Source: Angiostrongylus vasorum
Taxonomy: Eukaryota > Nematoda > Chromadorea > Rhabditida > Metastrongylidae
Direction: 5' to 3'
Assembly: GCA_018806985.1 (NCBI GenBank)
Contig: JADANN010000380.1
Coordinates: 374,501 to 438,500, forward strand
DNA: 64,000 bases
Below, in pieces: positions 46,101 through 58,100 of this stretch. A program made the position numbers and the translations under genes. The notes beneath the pieces are model-generated. The model saw nothing but the letters and a program-made list of their open reading frames with translations, was not told where the DNA came from and made no database searches. The number at the start of each line of letters is the position of its first letter. Positions within the stretch are counted from its first letter, which is position 1.

Positions 46101-49100
46101 TAAAATGCGGTTTTATAAACTTTTCCCAATAGAAGTAAACTCCACATGGACTTTATGAAGAAAAAAAAGTAAATAGTGTGTTTTCACGGAGACGCTGGTA
46201 TATGCCCACACGTTCCTTTGCTAAAGCTTACGTTTTCCGGAAATCTTCCGGGGACAGGGGAGAGAGAGAGTTTTGCAGTTGTTTTTCCCCCTCCCCCTTT
46301 TCACTTTCATCAAGAATTATAGGTAAACAGCACACTTCCTTTTCCTAAATCACCCTAATTGATCTTTGACTTCTTACCATACCACCGGACATTTTTTTTG
46401 CAATTTCACTTTGTCATAACCACTTTTTATAAAGAATTACAGTAAATTCTAGCGTGTTATTCCCATTAATAACTTAACTTATTGTAGAATCCTGGAAAAA
46501 CTTCCTCGTTCTTCTCGTTCTTGGTTTGTCCCTTGTCATAGCCGAGAGCTTTAAACTCGAAAAAACTGAATTGTCACTATAACCATTACCATAAGTAGTT
46601 AAAATTACAATAACTGTGACTGTGATTATAATTATAATAATAAGGTGATCCTAGCCTGACACCAAATTTGATTGAATGAGGCGACTGGGGTAATCAATCC
46701 GTAGGCGATCTCCTCATCTCTTCGCTCAGGTTCGTATGTGCCAAAAATCCTGAAAATTGCTCCGTCTTGATGATATTTTCGAAAAAAATTGTTCAAACCA
46801 ACATATGACAGGTTCAAAAGACCGACTTTTTGTAAACCTCGGCATAAATAGTTGATTTATTTATTTATAAGTTTTTTATGAACTGATCTTATTGAGCTGA
46901 TCCGGGGTTGGTATTAGTTGTCGTTGTTGTTGTTGTTGGTGTTGTTGGTCGATGTCTGACGGATCGGCGATTTCGCCATCATCAGAGCCATACTGTCACG
47001 TGTGGAGCTATTAGGAGTACTCAACAACATCTTTTCATAAGAACTTATAAATAAATATACGACAGATTAGTTAAAATACTGAAATGCTGAGTTTTCCCAG
47101 TGATTACGCCATGAGGTGCGAATCTCGTCAATTCCGACAAACACCAGCAATTTTCAAGGTTCATTTTCTCATATAGCCAGATGTTAACCTCTGAGTAGTC
47201 TTGGTTATCTACAAAGTTAGGGTCATTACTAAAACAGTATAGAGTAGAAAAAAGCTTTCTTGATTGAACACAGAGATAAAAGAACCTGTGCGAAGTTTTC
47301 CCAAATTTTTGAAGAATACTTTACATTTCTGGTGAAGTTGAGAAGAAAAAACTCCATGAGAGTAACTAAAGCTGTTGCCTTAGTTTGCATTTATCGATAA
47401 ATTTAAAAAATATATCAGAGGCAAATTTCTAGAGCAACAAAATGAGCAGTTTTTACTTTTGTTTACTGCCTATTCTTCTTTCTTAACAGCGTATCATGTA
47501 AAATACAACCACAAGAATACTGAGATACAAGCAAAATTCGGAACTCGTAAGGCTGACGAGAATGATCTGGGCAGCACAAATCGAGATTGAACCCTTTTGA
47601 AAATGGTTGAGAAAAAAGACAAAGCTAGGGTCTCGGTGGTGCGGTGGACAACACGTGAGCCCTGGAAAGGGTAATCATAGGAAAATGGGCAGTGTAGAAA
47701 AAAAGCACAATATAAGAGAAACCCGCTAACGAATGAAGGTATGCCAATAAAAAAAATAAATGCGACGAAAGATAATAATATATAAAGCGTGAGGAAAACA
47801 TCTACAACAACGATTTTTCAATGTTATTCATATTACCCTCATGGAATTTTCAATTTCATAAAACAATTTCAAAATTTTTCTAAATTTACCTTATGAAATT
47901 GTCTCTATATGTAATGAAATACATACTTATCGATTAGGTTTCGGTTATACACTTTTGTTCGATTAGTTCGTATAAACTGCGTTGAAAAAGGAGTGCAACT
48001 CGATCTATCTCGCTACTTTAAATGTGGCCTTGGTGATAAACTTAGCGCATTTTTTCCAAGAGGTTGTAACGATCTAGACCAGTTAGACAGCAAAAATCTG
48101 ATAAAGCAAAATTTAACTTCACCTATCCCAGATAATTAAAGTGCCTCCATAGTTTTTGTCAATGCAGTACGGATTGCGACCGTGGTGCACACGGTGACTG
48201 GACGGTGTGTTGAGAAAGTACTCAAGAGGACCGAGATATGGAACCGCCTGTACAAATGAACTTTACTGAATCGCATTTATAATATTTGGTTTGTCTTATT
48301 ATTGCCATTATCTTATCATTGTCAACAACAATATTGTGAAAAACACAGGAATTCGATTATAAGAATGAAAAAATGGAGAAACGAGAGAGAGATGGACGAA
48401 GAGAACTATACAGTGGACTCCATAAGGAGCTAAGCATCCATTAAGACCTCCATACGTTGAGCGGAAGGGTTCGTAACTGAAATCAAACAGCCATACTGGC
48501 AGCTGAAGTTTTCCAGATCCCTGTATGAAATAGCATCCGCCACTATGCTTGAATTAAATCCACACCATGGAGGATGATAGTGAAGCGAAGAAACGAGTGG
48601 AAATTGTGCTGGAGTCCGCACAACTCGTGAAGACAGGGCCGTCCAAGTGTCCAAGTGAGAAATAAGTATAGGAATTCATGTCAAATACTGTCTAGACGAG
48701 TTATCACCACATTCCTAAACGCCGTCTACTATCGAGCGCGAAATGAATTCTCAACTCGGCTGATTGCATTCATGGTTCCTTCGATCCAACTTGGATTCTT
48801 GGATGGCCCGTCTTCACTAGTTGTGCGGGCGCGAGCACAATTTCCACCTTTTTTCTTTTCGGATGCTTACCGGTTGAGCCACTGTGGTTCCCTGGGATCC
48901 CAAGGTCAGCCTTGCCAAAGTCTGCCACTCTTTGATTCAACAGTGGAAGCAATTCATCATTTGTATTCGCAAAACGGGTGCACATGTAACGTATTGGGTA
49001 GAGATGCCGTGAAATGCAATGTGGTCCCTATTTGGATCTGATGCCCCCGACTCCCCAAATATTCCATCACTTCGAAGTCGGCGAATCTGTGTCAGACTCA

Positions 49101-52100
49101 CCAGACAGAATAGCGGCACTGAGTCGATATAGTCGATATATCGGTAGGCCACCGCGAGTCCTTGTATAGACCATATACGCATCCAATCTCCTCTACAATG
49201 TCTAATGAAGTCGAATGAGTGACGTATCCCTCAAGGATTGATTATCGCCAAACGCTTTGTCTTTTCCCTTTAGCCATAAAACGGATCTAACATTGGACCA
49301 TTTTAGTGTCAGAGATCTTGTGCAGATGAGCCTCAAAACAAAACAAAATTGGTAAGGCATATAAAGTGCTTCGGCAATGAATCGGAGATTAAACGCAGAA
49401 GACAAGGACGGATATCGCGCTAACACGGCATTGAAGAACAAAAAACAACGACATCGACATTTTCAACATGGACATACATGTGCGCATGGGTTTGCTTGCG
49501 TGCATGCAGTCTGTCTTCAGAATATCATTGAGCCGAAGTCAAACCAACAGGAAATCCATGGGGAACTATTTGAGATCTCGTCCTAAATAAATATAGCCTG
49601 CATATGTTTAGCCATCTGCAAATGTACTCATCGTTTAAAGAAAAGCCTAGCATGTTGCTAATAAGCCCTCCTTTCGAAAAACAGTTCATTTGAGAATCCC
49701 ATACAAAAAGGGCTAAAACATTGCTTGCCATGCAATAAATAAAACATCTACAACACCTCGTGTCCACCAAGCGAATACAACCAACCAAGTAGTTTCCGAT
49801 GAAATATGGGCACATAAAAAGCAATTCCAAAGAAAAACTACAGTCGAGAAAACAACTCACAATTCCCTAACGAAAATATTAATCAATAAGTCTCCCGCAA
49901 CGTTATCGTTTACTATTAGCCAAACGTGAGACCGACTTGATACCACAAGCTATTCGATTTCCTTTTTCATCTGCTTCAGTTGTATTCGTACATTTAACAG
50001 CGGATTTGTGGGATTAATATGATTTTAATATCCATTTAACATATTTAAAACACGTCCAAACTGTGTCCGGAGTCACGAACTGCGTCGGAAATTCCAGCTG
50101 CCTGTAGTCCTAACCTTTGTCGACAATGAAAAAGCATTTGACAGTGTCGAAACGAATGCAATCCTATCAGCGCTCGTGGACCAAGGAGCGGACCCGTTCT
50201 ACATGAGAACTCTGTCCGACTGTTATCGAAACTACACTACGGAAGTACAGCTTTTCCATCGACTTCTTATCATACCCATAGGAAAAGGGGTTCGACAGGG
50301 CGACACAATATTGCCAAAGCTGTTCAGTGCCTCATTGCAGTGGATAATGAAGTCACTCGATTGGGATGAGAAAGCCATAGCTATTGATGGAAAAATTCCT
50401 ATCAAACCTTTCGTTTTACCGACGACATTGTCATCTTTTTCAAGAAGTGCCAGCGAAGCAGAGACGATGATCAATGAGCTTAACGAAACGGGAAAAAAAG
50501 ATTGGACTGCGCATAAATGGAAGAAGACCCAATTCAAGAAAAACCCATGGCGCGAAGGCAAAAAAATTGAACTGGATGGCACTCTGATTGCAGAGACCAC
50601 CTCATACGTATATCTTGGGCGATCAGTGAACATGAAAAAAAACATGAAGGAGAAACTAGATAGAAGAAGTACAGCAGCTTGGGCCGCATTCGGGCCTCTC
50701 AAAGAAGCTACCGACCAACTGAAGTGCCTTAAAATCCGCGCTCACCTTTTCGATTCTACGGTCATCCCAGCGCTCTGTTACGCTGCGAAGACAGGGTTTA
50801 TACGTTAACTACGTCAAGAATGCTTCGCACTACTCACAAAGCGCTTGAGCGATGTCTTCTGAAATATAACCGGCACTCTCATTATCTAGCCGGAATGCAA
50901 AGTTCTGATCTTCGAAGTCTGTCACATCTGCGAGATACAGGTGCGAATACACATCGATAGCGAAGCAGAGATGGCCGGTCACACAATGAGAAGAACAGAC
51001 GACAGATGGACGAAAAGAACTGTAAAGTGGACTCCACGAGAATGCAGGCGTCTCCGAGGACGGCCACCCACACGTTGAGCGGACGTGTTCGTGAACAAAG
51101 TTAATCAGTCGTACCCGTAGCTGTAGCTATTTTTACAGATCACGGTATGAGATTCACACGAGCCACCATGCTCGAATAAAACCACCGCCAGGGACGACGA
51201 TTGTGAGGGAAAGAAACGAATATGTGCTGGGGTCTGTACAACTCGTGAGGACGGACCATCCAAGTAAGCAGTTAAGTAGGTAAGTATTTTTAAAACAAAT
51301 GAAAGGCTTTTGAACAACAACAAGGAAAGTAGTATAAAAATTAATCAGGTGAAAAAAAGTGTAGAGAAGTCGTGATATAAAAAGAATCTTCATTACCAGT
51401 CATTTTACAGCACATTTAAGAACGTTAGCACTCACGTTGGCGTGTAGCCAAAATTGATAGAGAAGGTTGAGGTAGCGGTGAACGATGAAAATATTCGGCG
51501 GAATCACAAGGGCTTGCATCAGATCGAAGAACACCATCACGAAATCCTAAACACCGCGACGTTGATGGAATTGGTGACGAACACCATGCCGAAAGCCATC
51601 ACTACGAAAAACTATTCATACGCATCAGACTCATTTCAACGGAACTACTAAGTGAATTTTTAGGAGCAAATTAGTTTTTTTACGGGACACAAAATAAAAA
51701 TGCGACAACAACATGGTTTCAATCACGCTATGTAATTTTTGAAGCGAATGTGTGCATAGTACTGACTGTGTTTCTCAAAATGTCTGACTTTTTCCTTCCT
51801 TAAAAAATGCTCTCCATTGCAAAGCTTTTTTTTAAATTTTTGTTATTTTGCTGTCGTTGTATGATTTCAAGGTTAGCACTGTGGTGGTGGTTCCCTACCG
51901 TACCGAATGCGTTAAACTCTCGATCTCTTTGGCATCGGGAAATTTCTAGCACACTTCTGTGGAGTCAACACCTTCCCTCCAATCGACAAAACCCGGCGAT
52001 TGCCCGAGATAGAGATCTGGAAATAACCAACCACGGTAATCCAACGATACTGAGAGCAGTCGACTCGATCAGTAGTCTAATCATCGGGAAACTGCAAAGA

Positions 52101-55100
52101 GTTATTGGAAGACAAGTGTCGTTGACTGTATAGCTGCTATAGAATTCGCTTTTAACCAAAGATTCGTTATTAATTGACTTGCAATAGCTGCGATGAATCA
52201 CGACCACCGTGTGAAATAGCTGCAGAAAGAACGTCGATATGGAATGAATACAAGTTGCAAAACACTTTCAAATGCTGATGACAGCAATGTAGATGTACGG
52301 CGTGTCAGAGTAATATGTAGTAAATACTAGCATTCATATAACAAATACAACTAGAAAAAGCTAAGTCATTTCCATCGCTCTGTTATGTTTCTAACCGTTC
52401 AAATCCTCTAGTTATCACAAAATTGTCGTCTTTTATCAAAAAAAACAGCATCGTTCACTACGCGTTTACAAATGGTGGACGAGTTGTACCGTTCACTACC
52501 GACTTGAACGTAAGCGGAAGCCACACAAATTGGCACATGAGAGTTATATGTTAACTCACTAGGGAAACAAAACTTATGCCTGAAAAATCACTTTGTGTTT
52601 TCTGCACTTTTTTCCTACATGATAAAGTTTTAATTCTAGGAGAATAATGAAAACACTAATGAGATACGAATTCACCTGAACTACTCCCTGTCGCAGTGCT
52701 GTGCTGAGATTGTAATACTCAGATGAATGGTGCATTTGGTGAAACGACCAAAGCACTCCGGCCTCTGAACATCGTTTTTATTTAGAATGATTCCCGCTTG
52801 TTGATTTAAAGTCTACTTTGTATAGTGATGATAAATAGAAAAAGATGTGCAATTCCAGAATAAAAGCCACTAGAAAAACAAGAACAGAGCTGGAAGTTCG
52901 TCGTTTTCTCTCTCAGCAATCGCGACGTTGTTAAACAGCATACTTTTACTTCCACACAATAACACACATACAACACAACCGTGGCTGACGTTTCGGCGGT
53001 ATCGCCTTCTTCAGATCCGTTTTTGACGTGTCTTCCATTGAGGAAGAGCCGCTGATCAGAGTCGCGTATGGTTGTCGTCAAGAGAGAAAACCTTGTTGAG
53101 AAGAGAAGATTGCTGAGAGAGGAAACGAAGAATTTATAAACCAATGCCGAGGTTAATAGAAAGTCGATCCTCAGAGTTGGAAATTCCAAAACAACTACTG
53201 GTTTATAGTTTAAAACGCGGAACGTCAAGGAAACAGAACTGCAACAGAAAAAAGGCTTCCACGGCAACGAATTACTTCGCTTTAACTCAGTGATGTGGAA
53301 TTTCTCGTCGTGAAGAAAAATGCGAACTAAATGGTAAATTATTTGTCTACCCGGTAGGAAAAAATGACAGATGACGTCCAGGCATGACACAAATGAAGTC
53401 GTATAAGAAATTACAAAAAAAACTCCATGTTGAAATGTTAGCGCTGATTACTGGTAATTTCAAGGAATGAAAAAGGATTTTGATGGATACAACGACAATG
53501 ATGTTGAGATATTTGCAAAATTCCGCACCGCAAGTGTCTTCCTTGAGGATCGAACACGCTATTACCCTTTGCGGGGGGGCTAACACCTTCACCACCACAC
53601 TATGCCGGTCCTTCGTTTCGCTTTTCTCTAAGCAAATTTTTTTATATTACAGTGCCATCAGCAATCACCCGCCAACGGGATTGATCTGGGAAGCAGAAAT
53701 CGGCATTGAACCCAGTTAGGCTGAGGATGTAGTCGAAATCACAATGTTAACTTTTTATTTGCTGCCTACTACAAATTTTCACGGCAGGGTATTATGTGCG
53801 ATGCATTCACAATAATGTTGATATGTTGGTCTGATATTAGGGTACAATGCCGATTTGATTGCTCCCCAGATAAATCCCATTGATGGCTGTTTGCTAATAG
53901 CACCTATAATTAGACACGACAGAGAGAAAGTCGAAACGAAAGGACTCAGGGTAATGGCGCGTTCGACCCGCACCGCAGACACCTGTCGTCCAGAGTTTTT
54001 GCAAATATCTCAATATCATTATGGTTGTATCACAGATAATACCCTGCCGTGAAAAAAATGCAGTAGTCAATAAATAAAAAGGTAACATTTTGCTGGATAC
54101 TTGTGATTCGTAAATCGCCCAGAGTGGTGAAGAGGATTAGAAAGACTGTGTGAAGACTTACCATGTATTGCTCGATGTCCCAAATAGTAGACTAAATCCT
54201 GAGTGAAGAAACATAGTATCCAAGTCGTAGTGGAGTTCTTCGGTAATTCGATGATGTGAATCCGCTCGTAGATGGAGGAGTACACAGCTGCAGACAGGAA
54301 CCTTCCCCCAAACCTGAAACATCCGACACTTCGAGCTAAATGCGCTACAGTAGCATATTAAAAAGGTTGGCTTTATTATACCATCAAGTTGCAACTTTTT
54401 TTGGTGTTGCAATACGGGCTGCGCTTAAGGTAGTGTAAGTGATGCTGTTCAATAAGAGCAATGCCTTGGTTCCTGCTCTGGGCGAACGCATCACTCCAGT
54501 GACAAGAAATTGATACCAAGCTTGTCTGAAGCTCCCTTTGATTCGTAAAGCCTGCCGTCTGTCTTCAGTGAAGAACTAGAAAAGATCTAGCTCTGCTGAC
54601 CCAGGAAGAACCTACTTGACTCAAAGCTTTATGAGACATTCATGACTAAAAATCGTGAAGCCAAATGACACCCCATGTCCTTCGTGGACGATAGGAACAG
54701 GGACACAAATCGATTGATATAAATGTCCCACACAACATGTCATGTTGGATCATGTAAGAAGAAATATTGTCATTTATGGGTATTTTATTCCGTTGCTATC
54801 AAATGTTTTTCACTACAAGTCAAAACCAAGGGCAATGGTGTACATCACAGAGATTTTTGGCCAAATCCTTAGTTTTTATCTCGAATGCGTAATAATGGAC
54901 TAGTCATAAGCTTGGTATTACACAAAATGTCGTGTCAACCTGGATTTTTTTTCATCAGTAGATAACCAAACAAGAAGTAAAGATGGAACCTATTCATTTC
55001 CATCTTAACCCTAACTATATATGACTTTGTTCTTTTCTTCTAATCTGAAGTTCACCAAATTTGCAGGCCCCAATCGAAACATAATCACTCTGGAATGCGT

Positions 55101-58100
55101 TTCCTTTTTTGGAACCATTTTTTTGACCGGATCTTTTCTCAAGTCTGATTTTCACTCACTTCAAAAGCAGCGAGAAGATTCCAGCGTTTATTGAAGTGAC
55201 AGTGTCATTGAATGAGTATTTCTTGTCGTCCAAAAGTAGGTATTCGAGCACGACAAGAATCAACATCCATATCGTGGCCTGGAGTTTCAACGAAAATCAC
55301 AAGTGTGCTCATCGTTGTGCACAAGATTGCTGACCGCTTCTTTTTGCATCTGTTTCGTAGGTAAAAAGACATAGTTCGAACGTAAGCAAAGATCGTTGGA
55401 TCAACCAGAACAGTGAAAACAAACCACTGCTCTTGTCACTGTTTTACGGCTCCATTCATATTCTTTTTGGTGTCTTTCAGTGATTATGACGACCAAAATC
55501 TAAGATTTACGATTTTGATTCTTTACTTAAAAGTGAGGGGCGTAAAATTTGAAAGTGCGATTAGGCATATTTTTGCAGAACGCGCTTGGTAACTAATTTG
55601 TTAAGGAGCCACAAAATAGTTGGAAATTTTCTTATAGTGCATGAAAACTGAGCCTGATTTAGAAGTTTGACCAACTCATCGCTCATTTATGAAGGAGCCA
55701 TATATGGGATAGGTGTTTAGTCGTTTTGATGACTTATCCATAACGTTTACATCCAGTTTGAGCAATTCTACCCATATTTCAGTCTCACATGGTTCCATAC
55801 GTTTTTTTGGCGCGTGACATTCAAACCATCCATGGATCTCCCACGCTAAGCAATCTTCGGCCAGTCCCGACATAGTGAGGGGATGAGTTCTTAGGTGGTG
55901 CAAAGAGGACAAACGTGAACTAGAGAGAAGTGTCATTTGCTTTGAGACACAAGTGGATTAATGAAATTGCATCTGACGTAATGAAAGGTACTGCTGTATG
56001 TACGTAGACATACTCATTCAGCATATGCTTGCTTACACCTATGCCGCACATTCACCCTCTCGTTCAGCTAATGGCTTGCAGTTAAGTGACTGTGAAAAAC
56101 ATAGGGAGGTGACAATGACTGACATCCAACAACTGAACTCCCTCGTCTACAAGCATTAAGGCAGCAACTTATTCGTAGATATATACCCGATTCTAAGTCA
56201 GAACTCAGGGAAATCTTCTGTAGCTCGCAAATGACAATAAGAAATGAGGGGGCCTCCTACAGCAATTCAGACCCATTCTATTCATTGTAAATCTAGAAGG
56301 ACGATCTTCTGAAATCAAACGTAAACAGAATCTGAGACATCTAATGAAGAAGTGGTGGTACCGGCTATGTATGGCGTCACGGGATGGGCCATCCGAGAAG
56401 ACACCGTCGGCTAAAGTTGCAGATGCTATGGTAGAGAGAACACACCGCTGGCTCGCCCATCAACACGAGTTTGTCCATGAACACCAAAAAAGCAATCGGG
56501 ATTAGATGTCTACTGTTCAAAAAAAATGTGTATCAACACTGGTTTGAGAACCTTGTCCACGCTGTAACATCAGCTAGGACTAAACATTCTGCCTACGTTC
56601 AAGGAAGCTCTACAAGGGTTTTACTTTCTGGATGATGTAGAGTCATAACTAATGACCTCAACACCAAGATCTGCTCCAAAAAGACGCCCAAGAAGCCTCA
56701 AATTGGTCTTCACGGATTGTAGTGAAACGGTAAGGAAAAAATATTCTCTGAGTTTGTAGTGAACAAAATAACAAGACCAGAAGAGGGAAATCGTGGATGA
56801 TCTCCTTTCAACGTCGGACGCGAAGATCGCCCCAATGGAGAGCGCCACGATTGGATCGGCAACGTCATCTTCAATCGAAGACCTTTCGTAGTCAACATCA
56901 CTGCTCTCTCAAAGCTCTTTAGCGATTAGTCGTTTGCCCATTGTTGCTTCGTTATTCGAGATAATCAAGAAAGCAGCAGAAAATCATGAAGCGAATTCAC
57001 GTAACAACCTTAAATTGAAATCTACTTGCTTCTATAGTCGGGTTTCGAGAAGCTACCGCTATCAGAAGCATTGACGAAGAAATACAGGGAAGAAAAAAAA
57101 CGGCATTTGTGCGCGATCTATTAAGCTGAACGATCCAAACAAATACCGTGAATTATTCGTGCGAATGTAAAGTTACAGTCGGTTTAGTCAATTATTATTT
57201 CGCTCCGTGTTGGCTACCCTACAACAGACTGCTACGGGATGAATTGTCGGCATGAAAAAGGTATCATTTTTCAGTCGACAATCAGTTAACAACCGATCCT
57301 GTATGAAACAGCATAGCCGAATGAGGCTGCCTCATTCGAACGGTGCTCCCACTGAAAAAGATTCGATTAGCTACCACGATGAAGACGCCACAACGAGAAA
57401 GCAAACACTACGGGCCATCGACTCGGATGATCGGCTCTGAGGAAGACAAAGACGTTAAAACCTTAGCGGAACAAAAGTTTTACAACAACCTCGTGAAAAC
57501 TGAACAATTTAAACAAAGTGTTCCAAGATGTTTGGAAACGTATGTAGTGCATTAGTTCGAGGTGCTCTAAAAATGGACAGAGGCTCGCCGCTTCGATTCC
57601 GCGCCTTGGACAAACCAAGCTCCCTCCTTCTCTCCGGCGTCATCAAAAGGTACAAGACTTATTTGGAAGAATGCAAGCACTGGTTAAATAAATTAGTATG
57701 CCATTGTAAGTTATTGTATAGTTCAACTATGATTTCAAATGTCGAAAGGGACGTAGAATGCCTGGGGTATTCACCTACTCTGAAAGTTCCGTCCTTAATC
57801 ATTTAATGCTGGAAGTCAGGAATGGGAAAATCATTACCGGCACTCGTTTGAGACTTCACACTCTGCTCTTCACTTGGAGCAGTCATTTCGCTCAGAAGGC
57901 AATGGAGAACACCATCCAGTAGTGCCAGTTCGACTTCCTCAGCAGCCAGATGCTCCAATCCATGCATGTTCACCTGTCCCTCGTCACCTGTCGTTTCCTT
58001 TGACCGTCAAGTGACTTGAGCAGGCGCCATTAAATCTTCCAGTTCTCCATATCGCGGCAAGAGTAGCCCATTAGGGTTCTGCCCGCTCTACGGACATGTC

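Noticed and set aside
46650..46660. GC-AG intron donor for AGMO after a CQ dipeptide
   Set aside because: A normal GT donor seven bases earlier (after 46663) joins in phase with the exon at 46565.
50232..50702. 156-codon minus-strand ORF
   Set aside because: It is the antisense of the RTE-1 reverse transcriptase frame.
52806..53390. 194-codon minus-strand ORF
   Set aside because: It runs through an E-like repeat core, has no domain, and lies in an AGMO intron; treated as chance.
55676..56848. Minus-strand ORFs between AGMO exons as extra AGMO exons
   Set aside because: No AGMO-like sequence and no phase-compatible GT-AG borders were seen.
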